From the NCBI GenBank assembly GCA_021803885.1, contig JAJZKY010000001.1:1-38849 (forward strand): a DNA stretch of 38,849 nt, read 5' to 3'. Source of the DNA: Planctomycetota bacterium. GTDB taxonomy: Bacteria; Planctomycetota; Phycisphaerae; WQYP01; JAJZKY01. This document shows, in pieces, positions 8,382 through 15,483 of this stretch. The position numbers and the translations under genes were made by a program. The notes beneath the pieces are model-generated. The model was given only the letters and a program-made list of their open reading frames with translations. It was not told the DNA's origin and did not search any database. Numbering within the stretch: position 1 is the first letter of the stretch; the number at the start of each line of letters is the position of its first letter.

Positions 8382-9446
8382 ATGAAGACCACTATGATTG
8401 CTGCCTTTTTGCCCGGCGACTCGACTGTGGAGATGCGGACCGTGCCCGTGCCCGCGCCGAGGCACGGCGAGGTACTGCTGCGTATCAAGGCGTCCACTAT
8501 CTGCGGTTCCGACATTCGCTGCATTTATCACGAGCATCTGGGCAAGGGGCCGGAAGGCTACCAGGGCGTGATCGCCGGCCACGAGCCGTGCGGGCAGATT
8601 GTTGAGGTTGGTCCGGGCTGCCGGCGCTTCAGCACAGGAGACCGCGTGATTGTGTATCACATCTCCGGCTGCGGGGTGTGCAACGACTGCCGGCGCGGCT
8701 ACATGATCTCGTGCACCAGCGAAAAGTATCGCCGGGCCTACGGCTGGCAGCGGGATGGCGGCATGGCCGAGTACATGATTGCCGAAGAAAAGGATCTTGT
8801 CGCGCTGCCCAACGAGCTTTCCTACGCCGATGGCGCACAGGTGGCCTGCGGATTTGGCACGGTGTACGAAGGGCTGGAAAAGATCGGCATCGACGGCAAT
8901 CACGCGGTGCTGGTTACCGGTCTAGGGCCAGTGGGTCTGGCTACGGCCGCGCTCTGCCGCAAGCTGGGCGCAGAGAAAATCATCGGCATCGATGTGATTC
9001 CCGAACGCATGAAGATTGCCCGCGAGCTGGGGCTTTGCGACGTGGTGCTGGCTTCGGGCCCGGACAATGTTGCCGAGGTGAAGAAGCTGACCGGCGGCCA
9101 GGGCGTGGAACGCGCCGTGGACTGCTCGGCGCACCATGCCGCGCGCGCCACGGCCATTCGCGCCACGCGCAAGTGGGGAAGGATCGTTTTTATCGGCGAA
9201 GGCGGAACAGTAGAGATCAATCCCTCGCCCGACATGATTCACGACCAGAAGACGGTGTATGGCTCATGGGTCACCTCCATCTGGCTGATGGAGGAGCTGG
9301 TGGAGCGGCTGGTGCGCTGGAATCTGCACCCGGCTGAGATCATCACCCACCGCTTTCCACTGGAGCGCGCCAGCGATGCCTATGCTTTGATGGCTTCGGG
9401 GAAATGCGGTAAAGTGGCTGTTTGCGCCGATGAAGAGCTGGGATGA
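8382..9446 (+). CDS. zinc-dependent alcohol dehydrogenase (MDR family)
   Basis: A 354-residue medium-chain dehydrogenase that would oxidise an alcohol or polyol, or run in reverse, with NAD(P). The catalytic zinc site shows as Cys41 (ICGSD) and His67-Glu68 (AGHEP). The structural zinc site is complete with Cys97, Cys100, Cys103 and Cys111 (GCGVCNDCRRGYMISC). The Rossmann motif GLGPVGL is present, followed by an acidic residue (IIGID) that favours NAD. Start ATG 8382 gives MKTTMIAAFLPG, which fits the family; the upstream in-frame ATG at 8313 lies in intergenic-like sequence. The next gene starts 23 bases after the stop, so the two form an operon. Sorbitol- or threonine-dehydrogenase-like enzymes are the closest known class. 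Confidence 0.9.
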   Translation: MKTTMIAAFLPGDSTVEMRTVPVPAPRHGEVLLRIKASTICGSDIRCIYHEHLGKGPEGYQGVIAGHEPCGQIVEVGPGCRRFSTGDRVIVYHISGCGVCNDCRRGYMISCTSEKYRRAYGWQRDGGMAEYMIAEEKDLVALPNELSYADGAQVACGFGTVYEGLEKIGIDGNHAVLVTGLGPVGLATAALCRKLGAEKIIGIDVIPERMKIARELGLCDVVLASGPDNVAEVKKLTGGQGVERAVDCSAHHAARATAIRATRKWGRIVFIGEGGTVEINPSPDMIHDQKTVYGSWVTSIWLMEELVERLVRWNLHPAEIITHRFPLERASDAYALMASGKCGKVAVCADEELG

Positions 9447-9469
9447 GACTGCACGAAGGAGAAAAGACG

Positions 9470-9973
9470 ATGCAAGCTGCACAAACTTCCGCTCCGTCCG
9501 AATGGGAGCTTCGCCTGCGCGAGTTGCTGCCACTGTACGGGCATCGTAACTGGATTGTGGTTACCGATTCCGCCTTTCCGGTGCAATCGAATCCGGGCAT
9601 CGAAACCATCGTTGCCGGCGGCGACCAGATCGAAGTTGTGCTCAAGTTGCTGGATGCCATGGCCGCGTGCAAGCACATCCGCGTCAATGTCTATGCGGAT
9701 AAGGAGATGACATTCATCGCCGAGCGCGACGCGCCGGGGATGACGGAGTACAGAAAGCAACTGGACGGCGCGCTCAAGGGCGCCCAGATGCAGTCCATTC
9801 CGCACGAGCAGATCATTGCCAAGCTGAACCAGGCGGCGCAGCTTTTCCGGGTTTTGGTGATCAAGACCGATCTGACCATTCCTTATACTTCAGTCTTCTT
9901 CGAGCTGGATTGCGGATACTGGAGCGCCGAAGCGGAACATCGGATGCGAGAAGCCATGAAGGCCAAGGGCTAG
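9470..9973 (+). CDS. RbsD/FucU-like protein (possible sugar mutarotase)
   Basis: A 167-residue protein whose N-terminal half (LLPLYGHRNWIVVTDSAFP) resembles the LARMGHGDEIVxADxxFP signature of RbsD/FucU mutarotases, including the Gly-His pair, and whose later IPYTSVFFE segment falls where those proteins have APYANVxL. These enzymes interconvert anomers of ribose or fucose. The similarity is judged by eye and the protein is longer than usual RbsD (about 140), so activity is uncertain. I chose ATG 9470 because AAGGAG lies 8 bases upstream; an alternative ATG at 9443 overlaps the dehydrogenase stop. The operon position after an aldo/keto reductase and an alcohol dehydrogenase fits a sugar-handling role. 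Confidence 0.6.
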   Translation: MQAAQTSAPSEWELRLRELLPLYGHRNWIVVTDSAFPVQSNPGIETIVAGGDQIEVVLKLLDAMAACKHIRVNVYADKEMTFIAERDAPGMTEYRKQLDGALKGAQMQSIPHEQIIAKLNQAAQLFRVLVIKTDLTIPYTSVFFELDCGYWSAEAEHRMREAMKAKG

Positions 9974-10088
9974 CGGCGGCAATGTGCCGGCGTGGGAGCA
10001 CAAGCGGATGTCGGCTGCGCGTTGCGCTAAACAGAATGGGCGGCTTGAATGTAGATTGGAGAACGGGGACAATCATTGCAGCGCAAGA

Positions 10089-10177
10089 GCCCGGATGGCG
10101 AAACTGGCAGACGCAGCGGACTTAAAATCCGCAGACCTTAACCGGTCGTGGGGGTTCAATTCCCCCTCCGGGCACCA
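10089..10177 (+). tRNA. tRNA-Leu (anticodon UAA)
   Basis: The acceptor stem GCCCGGA (10089-10095) pairs with TCCGGGC (10167-10173), followed by A and an encoded CCA. The anticodon arm GCGGACTTAAAATCCGC gives anticodon TAA; a long variable arm (CCTTAACCGGTCGTGG region) marks a class II tRNA, and GGGGTTCAATTCCCC is the T arm. All 3' sequence from 10118 onward is also the left attachment repeat of the integrative element, so the gene stays functional after insertion. Confidence 0.97.
10118..10177 (+). repeat. attL: 60-bp attachment repeat within tRNA-Leu
   Basis: Identical over 60 bases to 19969-20028. It spans the anticodon arm to the CCA end of tRNA-Leu, the usual crossover region for tyrosine integrases that target tRNA genes. 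The integrase gene begins 120 bases to the right. Confidence 0.95.
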
Positions 10178-10197
10178 GAAAACAAAGGACTTAAATG

Positions 10198-10230
10198 AAA
10201 AATGGCCACCCGTCGCGGGAGGCCATTTTT
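10198..10230 (+). terminator. rho-independent terminator after tRNA-Leu
   Basis: AAAAATGGCC (10198-10207) pairs perfectly with GGCCATTTTT (10221-10230); an inner CCCG/CGGG stem closes a 3-base loop. A-run before and T-run after make it work in both directions. It lies inside the element, so the insertion brings its own terminator for the tRNA it reconstitutes and shields the integrase gene from read-through. Confidence 0.8.
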
Positions 10231-10236
10231 GTTGAA

Positions 10237-10259
10237 GTAGCCATATTTGTCGCCATTTG
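10237..10259 (+). repeat. left integrase arm-type repeat (candidate)
   Basis: GTAGCCATATTTGTCGCCATTTG matches 19845-19867 in 22 of 23 bases, in the same orientation, one copy inside each end of the element. The terminator just to the left carries a further GCCATTTTTGT. Paired internal repeats near both att sites are what arm-binding sites for tyrosine integrases look like. Confidence 0.55.
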
Positions 10260-10296
10260 GTAAACTGTGCGTTCCCCGGAGGTTTGGAGGAAGACG

Positions 10297-11418
10297 GTGC
10301 CAAGAAAGCGCAAGGAACAAAAGCACAGGGGATGTTTCCAACGGCCAAAAGGAAGCGGCATTTGGTGGATTCGTTACGTTGACAGTGACGGCAAGCGCAA
10401 GGCGCGTTGTGTCGGCACATTCAGTGATGCGGTCCACGCCTACGAGGAAGCCAAGGTCAATGTCAGAAAGGGCCTTCTAGCGGCTCCGGCGCGTCTCAGA
10501 GGCATCCGCTATGGTGCGTTGATTGATGACGCCTTGAAAATCAACGAAGCGTCCAGCAAGGATCACAGGAACTTTAAGCAGCGTTTGGAAGTGACGCGGG
10601 ATAAGTTCGGTCATCGCGTTGCGGAGTCCATTACACCGGCAGAGATTAGTGATTGGTTTGCGGCCATGGTTGATGAGCGGGACTGGACGCCCGCAACGAT
10701 CAACCGTTACCGGGCTGCCATGTCTAAGACCTTCAAACTCGGGATACAGAATCGGAAGGTCAGCAACAACCCGGCCCGGTTGGTGCCACAGCGCAAGGAA
10801 CCAGCGGGCAAGATTCGATTCCTCACGCAAGACGAAGAGAAGCGCCTAAGAGTCGCATTGAAGGTCCGCCCGCTATGCATTCCACAGCTTGACGTGGCTC
10901 TCCACACCGGCATGAGAAAGTCAGAGCAATTCACTGTCACGTGGGACCAAGTGGACTTTGCACAAAAGTACATTCATCTTGACGTGACAAAGAACGGGTC
11001 TGACCGCTACGTGAGCCTAAACTCGCAGTCGCTCCAGTCGCTAAAGACTTTGAAGGAAACCCACGCCCGGCTGAATCTCCCGGCTGAGTCAACGCTGTTT
11101 GTCTCGTGGCAAAAGAAGCCCATGACGGACCCCCGTGAATGGTTTACCGCTGCGTGCAAGGAAGCGAAAATCTCGGGTGTTACGTGGCACACGCTCCGGC
11201 ACACTTTCGCGTCTCGGTTGGTGATGGCTGGAGTTGATTTGAAGACCGTGCAGGAATTGATGGGCCACAAGACTATTGCGATGACGGCCCGCTACGCCCA
11301 TCTTTCACCGGAGCACAAGCTGTCAGCCTTGGAAAGACTCGTCCCCGCCCGCAAGCGGTCCAGGGTGATGGCCCCGCGCAAAACGGATCAACTCAGAATG
11401 GGGGATAAGCGTCTTTGA
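10297..11418 (+). CDS. int: tyrosine-type site-specific integrase
   Basis: A 373-residue recombinase that would insert and excise the element at tRNA-Leu. The catalytic pentad is visible: Arg207 (HTGMRKSE), the beta-hairpin Lys in VTKNG, His298 and Arg301 (HTLRHTF), the later His in LMGHKT, and nucleophile Tyr333 (ARYAHL). An N-terminal arm-binding region (RPKGSGIWWIRYVDSDGKRK) and a SAM-like core-binding domain precede it. I prefer GTG 10297 because GGAGG lies 6 bases upstream; a GTG at 10267 adds ten residues without a ribosome site. The last 96 bases overlap a convergent HTH gene on the other strand. It lies next to attL, as is usual. Confidence 0.95.
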   Translation: MPRKRKEQKHRGCFQRPKGSGIWWIRYVDSDGKRKARCVGTFSDAVHAYEEAKVNVRKGLLAAPARLRGIRYGALIDDALKINEASSKDHRNFKQRLEVTRDKFGHRVAESITPAEISDWFAAMVDERDWTPATINRYRAAMSKTFKLGIQNRKVSNNPARLVPQRKEPAGKIRFLTQDEEKRLRVALKVRPLCIPQLDVALHTGMRKSEQFTVTWDQVDFAQKYIHLDVTKNGSDRYVSLNSQSLQSLKTLKETHARLNLPAESTLFVSWQKKPMTDPREWFTAACKEAKISGVTWHTLRHTFASRLVMAGVDLKTVQELMGHKTIAMTARYAHLSPEHKLSALERLVPARKRSRVMAPRKTDQLRMGDKRL

Positions 11419-11538
11419 CCCGATACGCCGGAAGCGAATCTCGCCACGGGAGAGCAGGTAAGCCAAGCTGCGAAGGCTTATACTCAGCATCCGTGCGGCG
11501 GTCTTTCGGTCATACAAGAGGCGTGAGTCCACGCTCAT
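11323..11538 (-). CDS. small HTH protein, excisionase-like
   Basis: A 71-residue MerR-like/HTH_17 DNA-binding protein: YDRKTAARMLSISLRSLAYL, then IRFRRIGSKTLIPHSELIRF. This helix-turn-helix plus wing pattern is that of excisionases and AlpA-type regulators. Its ATG overlaps the stop of the GIY-YIG gene (ATGA), so the two are coupled, and its 3' end runs 96 bases antisense into the end of the integrase gene. The position opposite int suggests an excision or directionality role; that is inference. One of three small HTH_17-type genes in the element. Confidence 0.75.
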   Translation of the reverse strand: MSVDSRLLYDRKTAARMLSISLRSLAYLLSRGEIRFRRIGSKTLIPHSELIRFARGHHPGPLAGGDESFQG

Positions 11539-11957
11539 ACCCCGCGCTCCGTATCCGACTCCCAGGGCAACGGTGGATTTACCAGGAGCATATTTGCCGC
11601 AATTACTCCCACATCGTTCCTGTTAAGCAATGTACGGCGGAATCGCTTGATCCATTTCGCCTCAAGACAGGAAGACAACCACGTATGTCTTCCGGGCTTT
11701 GGACCACGCCCGCGATGCAGCACTTCCGGGAGAACGATGCGGCGATTGATGCCGCGCTCCAGAATGACCTTGTACGGCCTCATGTATCCGAGCGTTCGCA
11801 GCCACTCCGTGAGAGGCGCATGGTGCTTGCCCATCTTGTGAGTCTTTCCGCGTGTGCGCTGCTCCAAATCAGAGGTTTGTCCGACATACTTTACCTCCAG
11901 TGTGAGCGGACACACTAAGGCATAGATAATGAATGGCTTACCATCAAGAGGTTGCAC
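11535..11957 (-). CDS. GIY-YIG family endonuclease
   Basis: A 140-residue protein with a GIY-YIG nuclease core: IYALVCP (Tyr12) and KYVGQT (Tyr24-Val-Gly) form the two halves of the signature, with a later Glu99 in CLEAKWIKRF followed by LLN, the position of the metal-binding glutamate. Family members nick or cut DNA in homing, repair or phage biology. Start is GTG 11957, with AAAGGAG 7 bases upstream. The upstream DNA has two 20-base direct repeats that may be operators. It is coupled to the downstream excisionase-like gene. In phages and satellites such nucleases may act in host takeover, packaging or interference; the target here is unknown. Confidence 0.7.
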   Translation of the reverse strand: MQPLDGKPFIIYALVCPLTLEVKYVGQTSDLEQRTRGKTHKMGKHHAPLTEWLRTLGYMRPYKVILERGINRRIVLPEVLHRGRGPKPGRHTWLSSCLEAKWIKRFRRTLLNRNDVGVIAANMLLVNPPLPWESDTERGV

Positions 11958-11980
11958 CGTTGACTCCTTTGTATCGGAAT

Positions 11981-12030
11981 ATACAAAATCTCATATATTC
12001 TTGTGCAAACATACGGAATCTCATATTTTC
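11981..12030. promoter_or_regulatory. operator-like direct repeats upstream of the GIY-YIG gene
   Basis: ATACAAAATCTCATATATTC (11981-12000) and ATACGGAATCTCATATTTTC (12011-12030) match in 17 of 20 bases and start exactly 30 bases apart, about three helical turns. The first copy lies in an AT-rich near-palindrome (GAATATA...TATATTC, 11977-12000). They sit 24 bases upstream of the GTG start, so a repressor or activator site at a promoter for the nuclease/excisionase-like pair is likely. Confidence 0.5.
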
Positions 12031-12355
12031 GAGAATTGCCTGTTTGTCAAGATTTATGGGCGGCGGTGGGCTTTAAGGGGTATGTTGGCAAGATTTACCC
12101 CGCCCCGTATGCCTTTGATTCTAATAGAGTTAGAACGTCCACACCTTCTTTAGTGGTGACAACTCAATTGCCACCACATCCGGCCAATCACCTACATGGG
12201 CCTTGTCTTCTAACGTCTTGACCCTGTACTCGGAGGTGGGACAGACAGACACGCTCTCTAATAAAAGAGTATGTCTGTCCCGCATACATACAGAGGGGTA
12301 CACATCTTCGATGATGTGTCCCCCCTCTTCTGTATTTGTATTGCGTGTCCTGTCC
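12031..12355. other. gene-poor interval with two strong stem-loops
   Basis: No convincing gene lies between the ATPase stop and the nuclease upstream region. Two adjacent inverted repeats stand out: GGGACAGACA (12238-12247) with TGTCTGTCCC (12272-12281), extended by a CTCT/AGAG pair; and TACAGAGGGG plus ACACATC (12289-12306) with GATGTGT plus CCCCCTCTTCTGTA (12313-12334) around a TTCG-containing loop. Neither is followed by a T-run. A short leftward reading frame ending near 12130 runs through the stem-loops but has no ribosome site. Confidence 0.5.
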
Positions 12356-13480
12356 TTACTCAGTGTGTTGGCTGCCCTTGGACAACCACCGGGCAAACGT
12401 CTTGTAACTGCGGCGCACTCCCGTGGCATCTTTGCACTGGTGCTCATACTCGCGTGGTGTAAGCCCTGGATGGGCCGCCATGAAGGACTGTGCAACGGCA
12501 TCATCGGCAAGGGTCTTCGCGTCTTTGTTATTGGTGTTGTGTTTGCCGATGGTGACGGTAGACTCACCAACAAACGAACAAATAGCCGTATCCAGGTTGC
12601 AGGAAAATTCAAAGGTGTGCGGCTCGCATTGATGCTCACGATTCTTGACTTGGCGCATGAGCGTGTTGTCGCTCCAGGTTGGTCCTTGCATACTCAACGA
12701 AAATGCATGAACCAACCCCGCGCCTAATTCACCGCTGCCCCGGATAGCCTGCAAGTCCAGCGTCTCAGCCTTTGCGCCTTTGGGTGCGTGAAACATCACC
12801 AACACCGTAGCACCTAAGTTGACAAGTCTCCGCATCTGCTCCGTGAACTTGCGTGCCTCTAGTGCGCTTTGCTCATCTCCGCCATCAAAGAAGCGGACAA
12901 ACGTATCAAAGATGATTAATGCGCCTTTCGCTAGATGCTCCGGGATCATGTCAGCGTGGAATGGCGTGTCCATGAATGCCGAACGGATGAGCAGCTTGCC
13001 GGACTCCAAGAATGGTGTTAGCTCCATATCCGTCAAGCGTTGCTTTATCTCATTCCGTGCGGACTCCGCCGCTAAGAAGATGATTCGCTCGGGCGGATTC
13101 TCTACGGCAAAATGGTCAAGCAGTGGCTTCCCGGTTAAGCACGCACGTACCACGTTCCAACACAAGATGGTTTTACGTGCCCCCGGCAGTGACACAACTC
13201 CGTTATATCGGTTGAGCAAGACAATGCTTCGGATCATGTGGCTAACGGGCGGCGCATTCAGAATGTCATCCCGCGAATCGAACCAATCCCGCCAATTATT
13301 GCTCGGGTCAGCATCCATCTTTTCTTGGAGAACGGCATCCAGTTCCGCCCGCCATACGTCCGACCGAAGCCTCCACTTGCAAGCATTTCTGTTTCCCAAG
13401 AGCAAGCGCATGGTACTGACATCCAGCCCGCTCTTTCGCATGCTTCGGGCATCCGCCCTAATCTCTTGGATGCTATCCAC
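12356..13480 (-). CDS. RepA/RecA-like P-loop ATPase (AAA_25 type, probable replication helicase)
   Basis: A 374-residue protein with a RecA-fold core of the type found in RepA hexameric helicases of plasmids, satellites and prophages. Walker A is unusual: SLPGARKT at residues 97-104 instead of GxxGxGKT. Similar K-x-R-K-T variants occur, from memory, in some mobile-element ATPases. Walker B is clear (ALIIFDTF, Asp192), as is a following ATVLVMFHAPKG strand and an RGSGELGAG sensor-like segment. The C-terminus (HPGLTPREYEHQCKDATGV...YKTFARWL) looks like a winged-helix DNA-binding tail. Start is GTG 13480, overlapping the preceding gene by 8 bases; an in-frame stop lies 16 bases upstream. No separate primase is visible in the element. 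Confidence 0.75.
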   Translation of the reverse strand: MDSIQEIRADARSMRKSGLDVSTMRLLLGNRNACKWRLRSDVWRAELDAVLQEKMDADPSNNWRDWFDSRDDILNAPPVSHMIRSIVLLNRYNGVVSLPGARKTILCWNVVRACLTGKPLLDHFAVENPPERIIFLAAESARNEIKQRLTDMELTPFLESGKLLIRSAFMDTPFHADMIPEHLAKGALIIFDTFVRFFDGGDEQSALEARKFTEQMRRLVNLGATVLVMFHAPKGAKAETLDLQAIRGSGELGAGLVHAFSLSMQGPTWSDNTLMRQVKNREHQCEPHTFEFSCNLDTAICSFVGESTVTIGKHNTNNKDAKTLADDAVAQSFMAAHPGLTPREYEHQCKDATGVRRSYKTFARWLSKGSQHTE

Positions 13481-13802
13481 GGCATGACCCCGTATCTACA
13501 GGCTCCCACGGTCCGTTGTAATCCTCCCAATGCCAGCGGCTTGTCCAGCCTTCAAAACCTAGTCCGCCATGCGCGGTCTTGGAATCTGCCCACGTTGGCA
13601 ACCCCTCGTCAGCCTCACGCACCAGTTTTTCCGCACACTTGAGACAAACTCTTATGCGCTGTGTCTGCCCACAATCGTGTAGCTCTAGGCTGTGAATTGC
13701 TCGCTGCCCCGTTGGGCTGGAGCCGCAATGCTCACATTTTGAGTCTGAAGGTTTGCACCCGATAAAATACCAATTCTTTAAGCCCGGTTTCTGATTGTCC
13801 AT
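13473..13802 (-). CDS. small zinc-motif protein of unknown function
   Basis: A 109-residue protein with two cysteine pairs, CEHC near residue 23 and CLKC near residue 53, separated by a basic segment: a likely zinc-binding module. The C-terminal third is rich in tryptophan (TSRWHWEDYNGPWEP). GGAAG lies upstream of ATG 13802, and the stop overlaps the start of the RepA-like ATPase by 8 bases, so the two should be co-translated. The context suggests a replication accessory or regulatory role. I do not recognise the family. Confidence 0.55.
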   Translation of the reverse strand: MDNQKPGLKNWYFIGCKPSDSKCEHCGSSPTGQRAIHSLELHDCGQTQRIRVCLKCAEKLVREADEGLPTWADSKTAHGGLGFEGWTSRWHWEDYNGPWEPVDTGSCRG

Positions 13803-13917
13803 GCTGATCTTCCTTTGGTGGGTTAGTGGTTGATGTTGTGCCTAGAAGCACCCTTGCTGGCCCGTAAATGCCCCTAGACACGTCCGCTACTAACTGGTGG
13901 CGGGTTGGCTGCCCGTT

Positions 13918-14247
13918 TTATGCCGTGGTCACCGTGCCCGCTGGAAGCTTGCCATCCGCCACTAATTTGGCAAAGATGGCAGCGGCCACGATGTCACCCA
14001 AGGCGGTATTTGCTGCGGGGGACTGCGCACCCGTCCACAACGCGGGTACGCTGTCATCCTGATAGTTGAACGTTTGCTGCCATCCGGTGTTCGGCTCAGT
14101 CAGCGTGACGGCAAGGATGCCGGTTCCAATCTGCGCCAGGGGTGGAGTTAGGCTAGAGGTAATGCCGGTGACTTGCAGGGCTTTTACTGTTACTTGGCTG
14201 CCGATGCCACCAACGTTGACGGGTGTGTTGAGTGTGAACGTGAGCAT
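13918..14247 (-). CDS. phage-type structural protein of unknown function
   Basis: A 109-residue beta-rich, low-charge protein (MLTFTLNTPVNVGGIGSQVT, then GITSSLTPPLAQIGTGILAV). Start ATG 14247 is supported by AGGAG 8 bases upstream; the frame is open further back without a ribosome site. It follows the tail-like gene after 11 bases on the same strand. The small Thr/Val/Gly-rich composition is common in phage head or tail accessory proteins, but I cannot name the family. Confidence 0.5.
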   Translation of the reverse strand: MLTFTLNTPVNVGGIGSQVTVKALQVTGITSSLTPPLAQIGTGILAVTLTEPNTGWQQTFNYQDDSVPALWTGAQSPAANTALGDIVAAAIFAKLVADGKLPAGTVTTA

Positions 14248-14258
14248 AACTTTGTCTC

Positions 14259-14969
14259 CTAAAAAATGCGTTGGCACACGGCATACGTGCTTGTGTTGAA
14301 TTGCACACCTTGTGCATTGACCACGTAAAGCTGAAGGGTGTGCGTCCCCGCCGAAAGCCCGGTGATAGAAAGGAAATATGGGAAGGCCCCTTGTGATGCG
14401 GCATCCGTGTACGGATGGAGAGCACCCGCCACGTTTCCGTCAATGACAACCTCAATGGTGAGGCCCGAATAGTAGTGAACGATTTGGGCGAAAATGTTGT
14501 AAACATCAGCCGGGCTTGCCGTGGTCACGGTCCACCCAAGCCCCGTGACTGGATAAGCGCCATCGTCTCCGGGGCTTGAGAAACCCCCGACACTTGCAGA
14601 AGATGTCAGCACACGGGATGCCGTGGTCAATGCGGACCCGTCCGGGAATAGCACCTTACTGGCTGATAGCGTGCCCGTGCTGATGTTGCTGGCATCTATG
14701 TTGACCACATCCACGGCGGACGCATCAAGCGTGCCGGTTTGAATCATGTCCGCTGTCATGGTTGCTGTAGGAGATACAAACTCCACATACGTGCGGTCAT
14801 TTATCTCCGCGTGGTTCTGCGCCAACTCCCGGACAATGCCCCGGAGTGCCGCCCCGGTGAGCATAGGATCATGCAAGCGTATCCGCTTGAGGCACGCCCG
14901 GACAGCCGCGTCCGCCTCCGGGCTGGTTTCCTTGGTTCCAAGAATCTGCCACGTTGGGGCCGGTCCCAC
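14259..14969 (-). CDS. phage tail fibre/tip-like protein, in frame downstream of an amber codon
   Basis: A 236-residue product if translation starts at GTG 14969, but no ribosome site precedes it. The same frame is open from the amber codon at 15000-15002, so the natural N-terminus probably lies in the upstream Ntn-like part. The middle (TADMIQTGTLDASAV, then IDASNISTGTLSASKV) has the repeated 'I.TGTL.A..V' pattern of tail-tip and tail-fibre proteins. The C-terminal 120 residues form a Gly/Ser/Thr-rich beta region ending in a SAGTHTLQLYVVNA-type carbohydrate-binding or receptor-binding-like fold. It would serve particle attachment. Either this is the second half of a gene broken by a nonsense mutation, or it is made by stop-codon read-through. 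Confidence 0.6.
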   Translation of the reverse strand: MGPAPTWQILGTKETSPEADAAVRACLKRIRLHDPMLTGAALRGIVRELAQNHAEINDRTYVEFVSPTATMTADMIQTGTLDASAVDVVNIDASNISTGTLSASKVLFPDGSALTTASRVLTSSASVGGFSSPGDDGAYPVTGLGWTVTTASPADVYNIFAQIVHYYSGLTIEVVIDGNVAGALHPYTDAASQGAFPYFLSITGLSAGTHTLQLYVVNAQGVQFNTSTYAVCQRIF

Positions 14970-14999
14970 AGTTGGGACACAGACGGAGCCATTACTGTC

Positions 15000-15374
15000 C
15001 TATGCACCGCCCCGGACTGTGCCGTCTTCAATTCCAATCAGCGAAACGCAGAAAATCAACCCCGGATATGACGCAAAAATTTTTCTCAGAAGTGCGGGGA
15101 TGAATTGGCACAATCCGCGAAAATCCGTTGATGACGCGGCTTTGACAATGGACGGACGCAAGTGTTGCTCAACGGCATCACGCAACGGAGTAACAATTGG
15201 AAAGCCTTCCCGAAAGTTGCCCGTGATGCCTAAGACTCCACCGTTTGCCAATCGGGTCAGTTTTGAATAGTTCTCTTCGATGGGCACATACTCACCGTCA
15301 ATCTTGGCAGCTATGCGTCCTTCCGAGACTGCAATACCAACGGACTTATCCCACACCGTAATAACTAAGGACAT
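15000..15374 (-). CDS. Ntn-hydrolase (proteasome-like) domain protein ending at an amber codon
   Basis: A 124-residue product starting at ATG 15374, with GGAGG 4 bases upstream. The sequence MSLVITVWDKSVGIAVSEGR followed by LTRLANGGVLGITGNF resembles the beginning of proteasome-like Ntn hydrolases (nucleophile strand, 'aaDsR'-like turn, then a 'ki..l...v.G..G' segment). The match is by eye and modest. The stop is TAG at 15000-15002; the frame continues after it (DSNGSVCVPTVGPAPTW) for 236 more codons into the tail-like protein. The fold as started looks incomplete at the stop, because these domains usually have about 180-200 residues, which supports one original 372-codon gene. Confidence 0.5.
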   Translation of the reverse strand: MSLVITVWDKSVGIAVSEGRIAAKIDGEYVPIEENYSKLTRLANGGVLGITGNFREGFPIVTPLRDAVEQHLRPSIVKAASSTDFRGLCQFIPALLRKIFASYPGLIFCVSLIGIEDGTVRGGA

Positions 15375-15483
15375 GACGCCTCCACAAACCGAAAAGTGCC
15401 CCATGCGTGGAATTGAAAGGGCAGGCGGCCCCATGCCGGGGCACGCACAGGGCAAAACCCCGGCAACCTTAATCTTGGAAAAG

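Noticed and set aside
12130..12355. Short leftward gene after the RepA-like ATPase
   Set aside because: The frame is open and partly protein-like, but it runs straight through two strong inverted repeats and has no ribosome site at any start; structure is the better explanation.
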